The notes beneath the pieces are model-generated. The model searched no databases, had not been told where the DNA came from, and saw only the letters and a program-made list of their open reading frames with translations. A stretch of DNA of 59,183 nt from an uncultured Bacilli bacterium. Lineage in GTDB: Bacteria > Bacillota_I > Bacilli_A > RF39 > UBA660. The translations under genes were made by a program, and so were the position numbers. Below, piece after piece: positions 45,246 to 54,250 of this stretch. Each line of letters starts with the position of its first letter. Positions within the stretch are counted from its first letter, which is position 1. Location of the stretch: positions 1 to 59,183 of the forward strand of contig CALVRH010000006.1 of NCBI GenBank assembly GCA_944358535.1, in the 5' to 3' direction.

Positions 45246-45269
45246 TAAATGTACAGGAGGTGAAAATGT

Positions 45270-45473
45270 ATGACTAACAATAGTAATCGTTTAGTAGTTC
45301 CTGGCGCTAAACAAGCAATTGAACAAATGAAATATGAAATTGCTAACGAATTAGGCGTTAAAATGGGACCAGATGCAACTAGTAGAGCTAATGGTTCAGT
45401 AGGTGGAGAAATTACTAAAAGACTTGTACAAATGGGTCAACAACAAATTTCAGGTTCTAATTATAGCAAATAA
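45270..45473 (+). CDS. small acid-soluble spore protein, alpha/beta type
   Basis: 67 residues. It coats and protects DNA in dormant spores. Clear family signatures: [24 protein letters not shown], which includes the GPR protease cleavage region, and [23 protein letters not shown] 45270 follows AGGAGGTG. It is preceded by a forespore-like promoter, followed by a terminator and monocistronic, as SASP genes usually are. Strong evidence that this lineage makes or recently made spores. Confidence 0.95.
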   Translation: MTNNSNRLVVPGAKQAIEQMKYEIANELGVKMGPDATSRANGSVGGEITKRLVQMGQQQISGSNYSK

Positions 45474-45492
45474 TTAACCTATATTTTATAGA

Positions 45493-45518
45493 GACAGTTA
45501 ATTTACACTGTCTTTTTT
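45493..45518 (+). terminator. SASP gene terminator
   Basis: GACAGT (45493-45498) pairs with ACTGTC (45507-45512), six T. The next 170 bases to 45690 are AT-rich with TATAAT near 45646 and no further feature. Confidence 0.8.
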
Positions 45519-45690
45519 CATAAAAATTATAAAAAAAACCAAATTGAAATAAAAAAATAAAACAATTCACCTAAACCCATATAAACAAAACACCTAAATT
45601 AGTAAATAAAATATTACTAAAATATCATTTTAATCATTTGTCTTATATAATAAAATCAACTATATTATCTTAATCGAAAGGAGATAATAT

Positions 45691-46513
45691 ATGAAAAAAT
45701 ATTTTACAGCTAAATCAGATCTTATCTTCCAGCAAGCCCTTTGCCTAGAAAAAGATAAAGATATCCTATCATGGTTTATTGGAAAATGCTTTAATCAAAA
45801 AGTGACCGATTTAAAAATTGAAACCCCAGTACTACCAATAGGTAAAGTAGTAGAAAAAAGTAAAACAGTAGATTTATTAGTCACCTTTGATAAAAGAAAA
45901 GTCAATCTAGAAGTAAATAGCTGTCACTATAAATATCTAAATGATAGAAACTTCTCTTACATCTCAGATGTATATAGTTCTTTATTTAAAAGGGGACAAG
46001 GCTTAAGAAATAGAAATGAAGTCATCCAGTTAAATTTCACTTGGGGCTTACCTAAAAAATTTGAAAATATTGACTACTTTGAATATGAAGTCTATGATAA
46101 AAAACATAAAGTAAAATACATCGATAACCTAAAAATCATAGTCTAACATGTACTATTATAGAAAAAAATATTATAATAAAGAAGGAACATTAAAAAAAGA
46201 CGCTCCAAAACATTTACTAATGTTAGATGCAAATAGTAAAGAATTAAAAGAACTATGTAAAGGAGATAAAATAATGGAAAAATTTAGAGACAATGTAGAA
46301 AAACTAAACGATGACCAAACAGTAATTGACTTTTTAACCAAAGAAGAGGAAGATGAAATAAAGAAAAATTCTTATTATGCTGAAGGCAAAGAAACTGGAA
46401 AACTGGAAGAAAAATTAGATTTAGCTAAAAAAATGATTCAAAACAGTATTAACTTAGAAACTATTTCTAAAATAACAGGATTAACAAAAAAAGAACTTGA
46501 ATCATTGAAATAA
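45691..46513 (+). pseudogene. Rpn/PD-(D/E)XK gene split by frameshift
   Basis: The first reading (45691-46146) has the nuclease domain (TAKSDLIFQQALCLEKDKDI, TVDLLVTFDKRKVNLEVNS with the Asp and Glu ligands, FEYEVYDKKHKVKYIDNL) and ends at TAA in NLKIIV. The second (46148-46513), in another frame, continues with MYYYRKKYYNKEG and ends with the usual charged C-terminus (KETGKLEEKLDLAKKM, ISKITGLTKKELESL). Relatives read through this point, so 1 base gained or 2 lost near 46144 explains it. RBS AAAGGAG precedes the first part. Confidence 0.75.
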
Positions 46514-46548
46514 GTGATTTATAAAATCAAATATAAATCACTTTTATT
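46512..46548 (+). terminator. intrinsic terminator
   Basis: AAGTGATTTATA (46512-46523) pairs with TATAAATCACTT (46532-46543), then T-rich. Confidence 0.75.
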
Positions 46549-46575
46549 TACCTCATAATTTACTATCAAATACAA

Positions 46576-46604
46576 TTGACTTTACAAATTTAAACCTTTA
46601 TAAT
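46576..46604 (+). promoter_or_regulatory. promoter of the secreted protein at 46628
   Basis: TTGACT (46576-46581), 17 bases, TATAAT (46599-46604). Confidence 0.8.
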
Positions 46605-46627
46605 TATATTAAAGGTAGGTAAAGAAT

Positions 46628-47131
46628 ATGAAAATCAATAAAAACCAAAGAAATTGGATAATTATAGGATTATGCCTAATTGTACTTTTTATGTCCATTG
46701 GTTATGCTAGTTTTTCTTCTAAGCTAACCATTACTGGAACTTCAATAGTCACTAGTACTTTTAATATTCAAATAACTGATATACAAGAAAAAGAAATTGT
46801 AGGTAGTGCCAAAGCTGAAGAATCTTCTATCACTAGTACTACTGCTACATTTAATACCAATTTATCAGTTCCAGGTGATAGTATAACCTATGAAGTCAAA
46901 ATAGAAAATAAAGGTGATATTGATGCCAACCTAGAACAAATGACCATTGAAGATGAAAATAATCCCGCAATCTTATATCAAATAATTGGAATTAGTGAAA
47001 ATGATGTCGTCGGTGGCCATTCGAATAAAACCTTTGATGTTAAAGTTACTTATAACCAAGAAGTCACAACTCAGCCAGAAAACTTAAATAGTAAATTAAC
47101 CGTTAAATTACATTTCAATCAAAATAAATAA
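46628..47131 (+). CDS. secreted single-domain surface protein
   Basis: 167 residues. Signal or anchor helix (WIIIGLCLIVLFMSIGYASF) and then a beta-sandwich-like domain (KLTITGTSIVTSTFNIQITD, LSVPGDSITYEVKIENKGDI, HSNKTFDVKVTYNQEV, SKLTVKLHF). The pattern resembles SipW/TasA-type or DUF11-like secreted modules common in Bacillota, but I do not recognise the exact family. Strong promoter, ribosome site AAAGGTAGG and its own terminator suggest high expression. Confidence 0.65.
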   Translation: MKINKNQRNWIIIGLCLIVLFMSIGYASFSSKLTITGTSIVTSTFNIQITDIQEKEIVGSAKAEESSITSTTATFNTNLSVPGDSITYEVKIENKGDIDANLEQMTIEDENNPAILYQIIGISENDVVGGHSNKTFDVKVTYNQEVTTQPENLNSKLTVKLHFNQNK

Positions 47132-47158
47132 GTTTCCAAAAAAGAAACTTATTTTTTA
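47127..47158 (+). terminator. intrinsic terminator
   Basis: AATAAGTTTC (47127-47136) pairs with GAAACTTATT (47144-47153), T run. Confidence 0.85.
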
Positions 47159-47305
47159 TATACCAGGAATCTGCTTTGCAAAAGGTAAAAGATTTAAAGC
47201 TAAGGAAATGGGAATGCCCAGTATGTCATACAAAGCACACTCGTGATTATAATGCAGCACTTAATATAATGTTTAAAGGTTTAGAAAAATAGAGGTAAGC
47301 TAATC
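47153..47305 (+). mobile_element. IS200/IS605-type remnant: left end joined to tnpB 3' end
   Basis: From about 47153 the sequence closely matches the 58713-58755 region upstream of the tnpB at 58819 (AGGAATxTGCTTTGxAAAAG shared). It then jumps to the last 33 codons of a TnpB: LKLRKWECPVCHTKHTRDYN, then AALNIMFKGLEK and TAG at 47290-47292. The CPVC and the RDxNAALNI tail are the TnpB zinc-finger/RuvC end. The middle of the gene is deleted, so this is a dead internal-deletion derivative; the clpP gene follows immediately. Confidence 0.75.
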
Positions 47306-47310
47306 AAAAT

Positions 47311-47895
47311 TTATTTTGACTTTTGTCCAATAACTTTATCTATAATCCCGTACTCTAAAGCTTCATTTGCTGATAAAAAATAATCACGCTCCGTATCATT
47401 TTGAATTTTCTCTAAACTTTGTCCAGTATTAGAACTTAAAATTTTATTAAGTTTAGATTTTAACTTTAAAATGCGTTCCGCCGCAATTTGAATTTCTGTA
47501 GCTTGACCTTTCGCTCCACCTAAAGGCTGGTGAATCATCACCTCACTATTTGGTAAACAAAAACGCATGCCACGCTCACCTGATGAAAGTAAAAATGCAG
47601 CCATACTTGCGGCCATACCAATACAAATCGTTGATACCTTACTCTTAATATAATTCATCGTATCATAAATAGCCATTCCAGACGTAATACTTCCACCAGG
47701 AGAATTAATATATAAATTAATTGCATCGTGGTTAATTGAATCTAAATATAGTAATTGAGCTACAACCGAATTTGCTAAACCATCATCAATCTCTCCACTT
47801 AAAATAACAATCCTGTCCTTAAGTAACCTTGAATATATATCATAAACCCTCTCACCATCACTATTTTTCTCAACCACACTCGGTATTAAATTCAT
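47311..47895 (-). CDS. clpP: ATP-dependent Clp protease proteolytic subunit
   Basis: 194 residues. It forms the tetradecameric serine protease chamber used with ClpX/ClpC. Triad Ser97 (GMAASMAAF), His122 (VMIHQPLGG) and Asp171 (RDYFLSA), plus [19 protein letters not shown]. Mature N-terminus begins near LIPSVVEK. Start ATG 47895 follows GGGAGGG; the longer frame upstream lacks a ribosome site. Monocistronic; I see no clear CtsR box upstream. Confidence 0.97.
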   Translation of the reverse strand: MNLIPSVVEKNSDGERVYDIYSRLLKDRIVILSGEIDDGLANSVVAQLLYLDSINHDAINLYINSPGGSITSGMAIYDTMNYIKSKVSTICIGMAASMAAFLLSSGERGMRFCLPNSEVMIHQPLGGAKGQATEIQIAAERILKLKSKLNKILSSNTGQSLEKIQNDTERDYFLSANEALEYGIIDKVIGQKSK

Positions 47896-48012
47896 AAAAA
47901 TCCCTCCCATAAATATAATAGGTGTAAAGCACAAATATTATTCAGTAAAAAACATGACAAAATATCCTATTTGTGTTAAGCTAAAATATAGAAAATAAAG
48001 GAGGCTAACATC

Positions 48013-49674
48013 ATGAGAAATCTAAAACTAAAATATAAAAATATTTACTTAGAAGATATTCCTGAAGATACAACCTTATATGAAATATCTAAAAAAGTTA
48101 AATCAGACTTTAAATATCCCATTGTTGGAGCAAGACTAGGAGCTTTTCTAGTTGGTTTAAACACTAAAGTCACTAATAATGATAAAGTTGAATTCTATGA
48201 CCTATCTAGTCAAATAGGAAACCGTATATATTCTAGAAGCCTAGAATTCCTAGTAACAGTTGCCACAAAAAAACTTCTAGGCGATGACACTGATATTCTA
48301 ATCAATTACTCCTTAGAAAATGGTATTTACTGTGAAATAATTGGCCAAAAAATAACTAAAGTAACCGCTGAAAAAATAGAAAATAAAATGCATGAAATGG
48401 TAGAACAAAAATTCACCTTTAAAGAAATGCTTGTCGATAGATTTGACGCCATCAACTACTTTAAAAAACATAACCAAATGGATAAAGTAAATAGCTTTAG
48501 ATATATGACCAATAGAACCGTAACCCTTTACTCACTAGATGGCATATATGATTACTTCTATGGTCCACTAGTCTATAACACAGGTCTTTTAGATAAATTT
48601 GGTATGATATACCTAAAAGAAAATAGCTTTATATTGACCTATCCAAGCGTCAAAGATCCAAACACCGTCGAAAAATATGTTCACCATAAACTAACTTTCG
48701 ATACATATAAAAATTTTCAAGAGTGGGGAAGAACAATAAACATTTCTACCGCTCCAGATTTAAATGCCATATGCACCAAAGGAAAGTATGTTGATATGCT
48801 AAGACTATTTGAAACCCATTATGAAGATCAATTATCTCTCCTAGCTGAAGAAATATATAAAAAGAAAGATAAAATAAAAATAATCTTACTAGCCGGCCCA
48901 TCATCTAGTGGAAAAACAACCACAGCAAAAAAACTATCTTTATACCTAAAAGTAAAAGGCATAAACTCCCATAAAATATCATTAGATGATTACTTTGTAG
49001 ATAGAATAAATGCCCCAAGAGATGAAAATGGCCAGTTAGACTTTTCAAGCATTGAATCAATAGATACTACCTTATTTAATAACCACCTAAATAAATTGTT
49101 AAACGGTCATAAAGTTTTAATGCCAACATTTGACTTTATTACAGGTAAAAAAGAATTCAAAGATAATTATTTAAAACTAGAAGATGGAGAAATTCTCATC
49201 ATCGAAGGAATTCATACCCTCAATGAGAAATTAACCCAAAACATTCCTAGAGAAAATAAATTTAAAATATTCATGAGTCCACTCATTCATTTAAAACTTG
49301 ATAACCATAATAGAGTTCATACAACTGACGTTAGAAAAATTAGAAGAATAGTTAGAGATAATTTATTTAGAGGAACAGGAGCCGAAGCCACTTTAACTAT
49401 GTGGCCTAACGTCGATAAAGAAGCTAGACTTAGTATCTATCCATATCAAGATGACGCTGATGCCATGATAAATTCCTCATTAGGTTATGAATTAAGCGTC
49501 CTTAGAATATATGCTGAACCATTGTTATACGGTATAGATAGTACTAGTCCTCAGTATCCAGAAGCCATGAGACTAATAAATTTACTAAGAAACTTCTTAC
49601 CAATAACTAGTGAAGTTGTTCCTAAAGATTCAATTTTAAGAGAATTTATTGGTGGAAGCATATTTGAAGAATAA
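48013..49674 (+). CDS. TGS/SAD-domain nucleoside kinase (uridine-kinase-like)
   Basis: 553 residues. N-terminal TGS-like domain (about 1-60) and a threonyl-tRNA-synthetase-like second domain (about 70-190), followed by a phosphoribulokinase/uridine-kinase P-loop domain: LAGPSSSGKTTTAKKLSLYL (near 293-312), SLDDYFVDR, MPTFDFITGKKEF and IIEGIHTLN. This architecture is a recognised fused nucleoside kinase of Firmicutes; the exact substrate is not established. RBS AAGGAGG; promoter lies in the gap to the divergent clpP. Confidence 0.88.
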   Translation: MRNLKLKYKNIYLEDIPEDTTLYEISKKVKSDFKYPIVGARLGAFLVGLNTKVTNNDKVEFYDLSSQIGNRIYSRSLEFLVTVATKKLLGDDTDILINYSLENGIYCEIIGQKITKVTAEKIENKMHEMVEQKFTFKEMLVDRFDAINYFKKHNQMDKVNSFRYMTNRTVTLYSLDGIYDYFYGPLVYNTGLLDKFGMIYLKENSFILTYPSVKDPNTVEKYVHHKLTFDTYKNFQEWGRTINISTAPDLNAICTKGKYVDMLRLFETHYEDQLSLLAEEIYKKKDKIKIILLAGPSSSGKTTTAKKLSLYLKVKGINSHKISLDDYFVDRINAPRDENGQLDFSSIESIDTTLFNNHLNKLLNGHKVLMPTFDFITGKKEFKDNYLKLEDGEILIIEGIHTLNEKLTQNIPRENKFKIFMSPLIHLKLDNHNRVHTTDVRKIRRIVRDNLFRGTGAEATLTMWPNVDKEARLSIYPYQDDADAMINSSLGYELSVLRIYAEPLLYGIDSTSPQYPEAMRLINLLRNFLPITSEVVPKDSILREFIGGSIFEE

Positions 49675-49691
49675 AGAAAGGATTTGATAAA

Positions 49692-50693
49692 ATGATAAAA
49701 GTTGCAATTAATGGATTTGGTCGTATCGGCCGTTTAGTATTCAGAATAATGGAAGAAGACCCAGAAATAGAAATTGTTGCCATCAACGATTTAACTGATC
49801 CAGAACAACTAGCTTACCTTCTTAAATATGATACCTCTCATAGAAGATATCTAAAAGATGAAATAACTTATAATGAAGATAGCATCATCGTCAAAGACCG
49901 TAAAATAAAAATCTATAAAGAAATGGACCCAATTAATTTACCTTGGAAAGAACTAAATATTGATGCTGTATTTGAATGTACTGGTAAATTCACTAGTAAA
50001 GAAAAAGCCATAGCTCATATCAACGCAGGCGCTAAAAAAGTTATCATATCCGCGCCCGCAAAAGGTGACTTAAAAACCATAGTCTATGGTGTCAATGAAA
50101 ACACCTTAGATGGCAGCGAAAACATCATAAGTGCGGCCTCATGCACCACCAACTGTCTAGCCCCAGTCGCAAACATCATAAATAACGCATTTGGTATAAA
50201 AAAAGGCTATATGACAACCGTCCATGCATATACTAATGACCAAACCGTATTAGATGTTCCACATAAAAAAGGTGCGAAATCAAGAAGAGGAAGAGCCGCC
50301 GCTGCTAATATCATCCCAACATCAACAGGTGCTGCTAGTGCTCTAGGTAAAGTCATACCAGACTTAAATGGTAAACTAGATGGTAATGCTATTAGAGTAC
50401 CAGTAACTACCGGTTCAGTTGTCGACTTAACATTAGAATTAAATAAAAAAGTCACCAAAGAAGAAATAAACGAAGTCTTCAAACAAAACCAAAATGAAAC
50501 CATAGCCTATACTGAAGACCCAATCGTCTCAAGTGATGTCATTGGTGAAACTCATGGTGCCATTGTCGATGGCCTATTAACCGATGTTCTAGAAACAGAA
50601 AATGGTGAGTTAGTTAAAATAGTAGCTTGGTATGATAATGAAATGAGTTATTCCGCTCAAATGGTCAGAACTGCTAAATATCTATGTAGGTAA
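49692..50693 (+). CDS. gap: glyceraldehyde-3-phosphate dehydrogenase
   Basis: 333 residues. It oxidises glyceraldehyde-3-phosphate with NAD and phosphate in glycolysis. Rossmann start VAINGFGRIGRLVFR, Asp33 in INDLTD favouring NAD, catalytic Cys151 in SAASCTTNCLAP with His178 (TTVHAYTNDQ), and C-terminal WYDNEMSYSAQMV. ATG 49692 follows AAAGGATT, 17 bases after the nucleoside kinase gene. Other glycolytic genes, pgk and tpiA, lie within 6 kb on the same strand. Confidence 0.98.
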   Translation: MIKVAINGFGRIGRLVFRIMEEDPEIEIVAINDLTDPEQLAYLLKYDTSHRRYLKDEITYNEDSIIVKDRKIKIYKEMDPINLPWKELNIDAVFECTGKFTSKEKAIAHINAGAKKVIISAPAKGDLKTIVYGVNENTLDGSENIISAASCTTNCLAPVANIINNAFGIKKGYMTTVHAYTNDQTVLDVPHKKGAKSRRGRAAAANIIPTSTGAASALGKVIPDLNGKLDGNAIRVPVTTGSVVDLTLELNKKVTKEEINEVFKQNQNETIAYTEDPIVSSDVIGETHGAIVDGLLTDVLETENGELVKIVAWYDNEMSYSAQMVRTAKYLCR

Positions 50694-50715
50694 ATCGAAA
50701 AAGATTTACCTTTTA
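50688..50715 (+). terminator. gap terminator
   Basis: AGGTAAATC (50688-50696) pairs with GATTTACCT (50703-50711), then TTT. Confidence 0.8.
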
Positions 50716-50770
50716 TAATGGATTTGTAAAAAATCATAAAAAGGTTATAATATTCATGTGAGGTGGTATT

Positions 50771-51574
50771 ATGTATTGTCCAAAATGTGGAATAGAAAAT
50801 GATGAAGATTCATTATTCTGTAAAAGATGTGGCTTTCCTTTAGATGAAGACCCAAATAATTATAATGGAATAAATAATGCAAGTGCCAAACAAAAAAGAG
50901 GTAAAACAAAAACTAAATACAAAACCAAAACTAAAGTAAAATATAAAAAAAATAATGATAAACAAAAAGGAAAAATGAGTTTCTTCCAAAGCTTTATGAT
51001 GTTCTTCTTTATCTTGCTTAGTATCTGTGCTTTAGCTATAGCCGCCTTCTTAGGCTATTATATATATCAAAATAGTAACATTCCCGTCCCAGACGTTACT
51101 GGCTATACCTATAATGAAGCCGCACAAATATTAAAAGATGATAAATTACAAGCTCAAAAAATCGAAAAAACCACCAATAACGAAAATGAAGTTGGAATAG
51201 TAATAAGTCAAAATAAAAAAGAAGGCTCAAAAGTCATGGAAAACACTGTCATCAAATTAACAGTTGGTATCCTAGACACTAAAGTAACCGTCCCAGATGT
51301 TGAAAACCTAACTCTAGATGAAGCCTTAACTAAATTAAATAAAAACAATGTAAAATACAAAATAAAATATGAAATATCTGATAAAGAAGAAAATATTATT
51401 CTAAAACAAAGCATAAAACCAAATAAAAAAATTGAAAATACTGAAACTGTAATCATCACCGTTTCTAAAAAAGATGAAACCAAAAATGACCCCCAAGAAG
51501 ATATAACTGAAGATAATAAAAATGAAGAAAATAATCTTGAAAATAGTGATACAAATAATCAAACAAATAATTAA
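50771..51574 (+). CDS. zinc-ribbon, membrane and PASTA-domain protein
   Basis: 267 residues. An N-terminal zinc ribbon (YCPKCGIENDEDSLFCKRCG), a basic Lys/Thr-rich cytoplasmic linker (KTKTKYKTKTKVKYKK), one membrane helix (FFILLSICALAIAAFLGYYI) and two extracellular PASTA repeats (PVPDVTGYTYNEAAQILKDD and TVPDVENLTLDEALTKLNKN), ending in an acidic Asn/Glu-rich tail. PASTA modules bind muropeptides or beta-lactam-like ligands in PrkC-type kinases and PBPs; here no kinase is attached. A peptidoglycan-sensing adaptor is an inference. RBS AGGTGG. Confidence 0.85.
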   Translation: MYCPKCGIENDEDSLFCKRCGFPLDEDPNNYNGINNASAKQKRGKTKTKYKTKTKVKYKKNNDKQKGKMSFFQSFMMFFFILLSICALAIAAFLGYYIYQNSNIPVPDVTGYTYNEAAQILKDDKLQAQKIEKTTNNENEVGIVISQNKKEGSKVMENTVIKLTVGILDTKVTVPDVENLTLDEALTKLNKNNVKYKIKYEISDKEENIILKQSIKPNKKIENTETVIITVSKKDETKNDPQEDITEDNKNEENNLENSDTNNQTNN

Positions 51575-51598
51575 AATCTGCTTTAAACAGATTTTTTT
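51573..51598 (+). terminator. intrinsic terminator
   Basis: AAAATCTG (51573-51580) pairs with CAGATTTT (51588-51595), T run. Confidence 0.8.
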
Positions 51599-51700
51599 CT
51601 ATACTAAAAATGTAAATAGTGATTAAGATATAATCCATTAACCCAAAATAAACTTGTTAATATTGAAAAAATAGTATAAAATAAAAAATAGGTGATAAGA

Positions 51701-52066
51701 ATGAAAAAAGGGTTTACATTAATTGAACTATTAGCTATTCTAGCCCTATTAGGGGTCATAATTTTAGTATCTGTTCCAAGTATAATTTCAACAAACCAAA
51801 CATCACAAGAAAACAATTATAAACAGTATATTGCAAATATTCAAAATGCCTCTGAAATATATATTGAAACACATGCTGATAACTATGAAACCTTAAAAAC
51901 TAAACCAGGCACTACCGAAACAATTCAAATAGAAGATTTAATAAAAGGTGACTATATTCAAGGCTCTTTAAAAAATCCTAAAACAAATGAAACATTAAGC
52001 GATGAAAAAGGTACCGTAACAGTTACCAATCAAGATGGAAAATTAACCTATACATATAATCCATAA
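51701..52066 (+). CDS. type IV pilin-like protein
   Basis: About 121 residues. Classical prepilin leader MKKG|FTLIELLAILALLGVII with Glu at +5; the remainder is a small polar domain (YIANIQNASEIYIETHADNY, IQIEDLIKGDYIQGSLKNP). Start ATG 51701 follows AGGTGAT. It lies upstream of pgk (11 bases) and could be cotranscribed with it. Prepilin peptidase and assembly genes are not in the window. Confidence 0.88.
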   Translation: MKKGFTLIELLAILALLGVIILVSVPSIISTNQTSQENNYKQYIANIQNASEIYIETHADNYETLKTKPGTTETIQIEDLIKGDYIQGSLKNPKTNETLSDEKGTVTVTNQDGKLTYTYNP

Positions 52067-52077
52067 GGAGGAAAATC

Positions 52078-53262
52078 ATGAAAAAAACTATCAAAGACTA
52101 TAACTTAAATGGTAAAAAAGTCATCATTAGATGTGATTTTAATGTTCCGATCGAAAATGGAATCATTAAAGATGAAACAAGATTAAAGAAAAGTCTAAGA
52201 ACCATTAGATATGCTAGAAAAAATAACGCTAAAGTAATTTTAATGTCTCATCTTGGACGTATAAATAAAGAAGAAGATAAACAAAAATATACCCTAAAAC
52301 CTGTTGCTGAAAGACTATCAAAACTTCTAAGAAAAAAAGTAACTTTCATAGACCAAACTAGAGGTGAAAAACTAGAAAAAGCTATTAATAACATGAAAGA
52401 TAAAGATGTCATCTTAATAGAAAACACCAGATTCGAAGATCTAGATGGAAAAAAAGAAAGTTCTAACGATAAAATGCTTGGTAAATATTGGGCAAGTTTA
52501 GGAGACATATTCATAAACGATGCCTTTGGAACCATCCATCGTGCACACGCTTCTAACTTAGGTATTGCTAGTAACTTGCCAAATGGGCTTGGTTTTCTAG
52601 TCGAAAATGAAATAAAAAAACTAACTAAACTAATTGATAAACCAAAAAAGCCATACACCATAATTTTAGGTGGCTCTAAAGTAGAAGATAAAATAGGTGT
52701 CATCAGTAATTTAATCACTAAAGCCGACTATCTCTTAATCGGTGGTGGTATGGCCTTTACATTCTTAAAAGCTGCTGGCTTTAATATTGGAAGTTCCCTA
52801 TGTGAACGTGAAAAACTATCTTATTGTAAAGACTTATTAAATAAATATGAAGAAAAAATCGTCTTACCAATCGATATTATAACCGCCAAAGAAATTAATG
52901 AAAACGCTAAAACAACCGAAAGATTCTTAGGCGAAATAGAAGAAGATGAAATTGGACTCGATATCGGTCCAAAAACCACCGAAGTCTTTAAACAATACTT
53001 AGATGACTGTAAAACAATTTTTTGGAATGGGCCACTTGGATACTTCGAACTAAAACCATTTCAAAATGGCACAAAAACAATATTAGATATTATAACTAAA
53101 ACTAAAGCCTATACAGTTGTCGGTGGAGGAGATACCATAAGAGCAGCTACTGATTTTAATTATCAAGATAAAATCAGTCATATATCTACCGGCGGTGGAG
53201 CAAGCCTAGCCTTTCTAGAAGAAAAGCCTTTGCCCGCACTGGATATTATCGATGAAAAATAA
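52078..53262 (+). CDS. pgk: phosphoglycerate kinase
   Basis: 394 residues. It makes ATP and 3-phosphoglycerate in glycolysis. Signatures: VIIRCDFNVPIENGIIKDET, LMSHLGR, NDAFGTIHRAHAS, the IIGGSKVEDK-like ILGGSKVEDK, GPLGYFE and TVVGGGDTIRA with the C-terminal HISTGGGASLAFLE. ATG 52078 follows AAGGAGG. It overlaps the next gene by 11 bases. Confidence 0.98.
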   Translation: MKKTIKDYNLNGKKVIIRCDFNVPIENGIIKDETRLKKSLRTIRYARKNNAKVILMSHLGRINKEEDKQKYTLKPVAERLSKLLRKKVTFIDQTRGEKLEKAINNMKDKDVILIENTRFEDLDGKKESSNDKMLGKYWASLGDIFINDAFGTIHRAHASNLGIASNLPNGLGFLVENEIKKLTKLIDKPKKPYTIILGGSKVEDKIGVISNLITKADYLLIGGGMAFTFLKAAGFNIGSSLCEREKLSYCKDLLNKYEEKIVLPIDIITAKEINENAKTTERFLGEIEEDEIGLDIGPKTTEVFKQYLDDCKTIFWNGPLGYFELKPFQNGTKTILDIITKTKAYTVVGGGDTIRAATDFNYQDKISHISTGGGASLAFLEEKPLPALDIIDEK

Positions 53263-54250
53263 TAAAAGAAATTTTATCATCATCATATTAATCACCGCCA
53301 TAATCTTATATTTTGCTCTAAAAGATAACTTTGCTGAAAAAGTGCAGTACCTTTTTTCATTTGATATCAAATGGTTAGTATTATCTTTCCTTTTAATATT
53401 AGCTTACTGGTTTTTAAAAGGCTTAGTTCTGTATTACTGCACATCAAAAGTAAAAAAAGACTACACAGAAAAACAAGGTATCATGCTCATGATCACCACC
53501 CAATTCTTTCATGCCATAACCCCTTTTGCCGCCGGTGGTCAGCCTTGGCAAATATATAAATTAAAAAAGGACGGACTATCCTTAGGTGAATCAACTAATA
53601 TTGTCATTCAAGATTTTATCGCTTATCAAATCGCTTTAGTCTTCTTGGGTGGTATAGCCATTATATCTAACTATGTATTTCACATATTCCCAAGTGATTC
53701 ACTACTAAAAAAATTAGTCACAATTGGTTTTATTATAAACACCTCAGTCGTCATAATTTTATTTCTAGTAGCTTTTAGTAAAAAATGGAATAAAAAACTT
53801 ATTGACGGTTCCATTAATATCTTATCAAAATTAAAAATTATAAAAAATAAAGAAAAATGGCTTAATAAATCCGAAACATTTATTCATAACTTTCATAGTA
53901 GTGCAATTATTTTATTTAAAAGTAAGTTTAATCTATTTAGAATTATCCTTTTAAACTTTATTGCTTTAACTGGACAGTATTTAATACCATTTACCCTTTT
54001 AATGGGGTTAGGCATATACATAAATCCATTAATTGTAATCGTAACTTCAGCTTACGTCATGTTAATTGGCTCCATGGTCCCAATTCCTGGTGGCACAGGT
54101 GGTTTGGAATTTAGCTTTATGGCCTTTTTCAAAAACTTTATAAACGGTCCTGAACTTTCTATCATCATGATTGTTTGGCGAATTGTCACATACTACTTTG
54201 GTATAATCGTTGGTGGCATTGCCTTAAACTTTAATAAGGAGGGAAAATAA
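53252..54250 (+). CDS. LPG-synthase-TM/flippase-like membrane protein
   Basis: 332 residues with about 8 membrane helices, matching the flippase-like domain of MprF and AglD-type proteins (PF03706): GGQPWQIYKLKKDGLSLGES, FIAYQIALVFLGG, and the late MVPIPGGTGGLEFSFMAFF. The MprF synthase domain is absent. It overlaps pgk by 11 bases and the GT4 gene by 1 base, suggesting a partner in glycolipid or lipid translocation; that is context-based. Confidence 0.88.
   Translation: MKNNKRNFIIIILITAIILYFALKDNFAEKVQYLFSFDIKWLVLSFLLILAYWFLKGLVLYYCTSKVKKDYTEKQGIMLMITTQFFHAITPFAAGGQPWQIYKLKKDGLSLGESTNIVIQDFIAYQIALVFLGGIAIISNYVFHIFPSDSLLKKLVTIGFIINTSVVIILFLVAFSKKWNKKLIDGSINILSKLKIIKNKEKWLNKSETFIHNFHSSAIILFKSKFNLFRIILLNFIALTGQYLIPFTLLMGLGIYINPLIVIVTSAYVMLIGSMVPIPGGTGGLEFSFMAFFKNFINGPELSIIMIVWRIVTYYFGIIVGGIALNFNKEGK

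Noticed and set aside
52248-52718. 156-codon minus-strand reading inside pgk
   Set aside because: The plus-strand pgk is unmistakable; the reverse frame is composition-driven.
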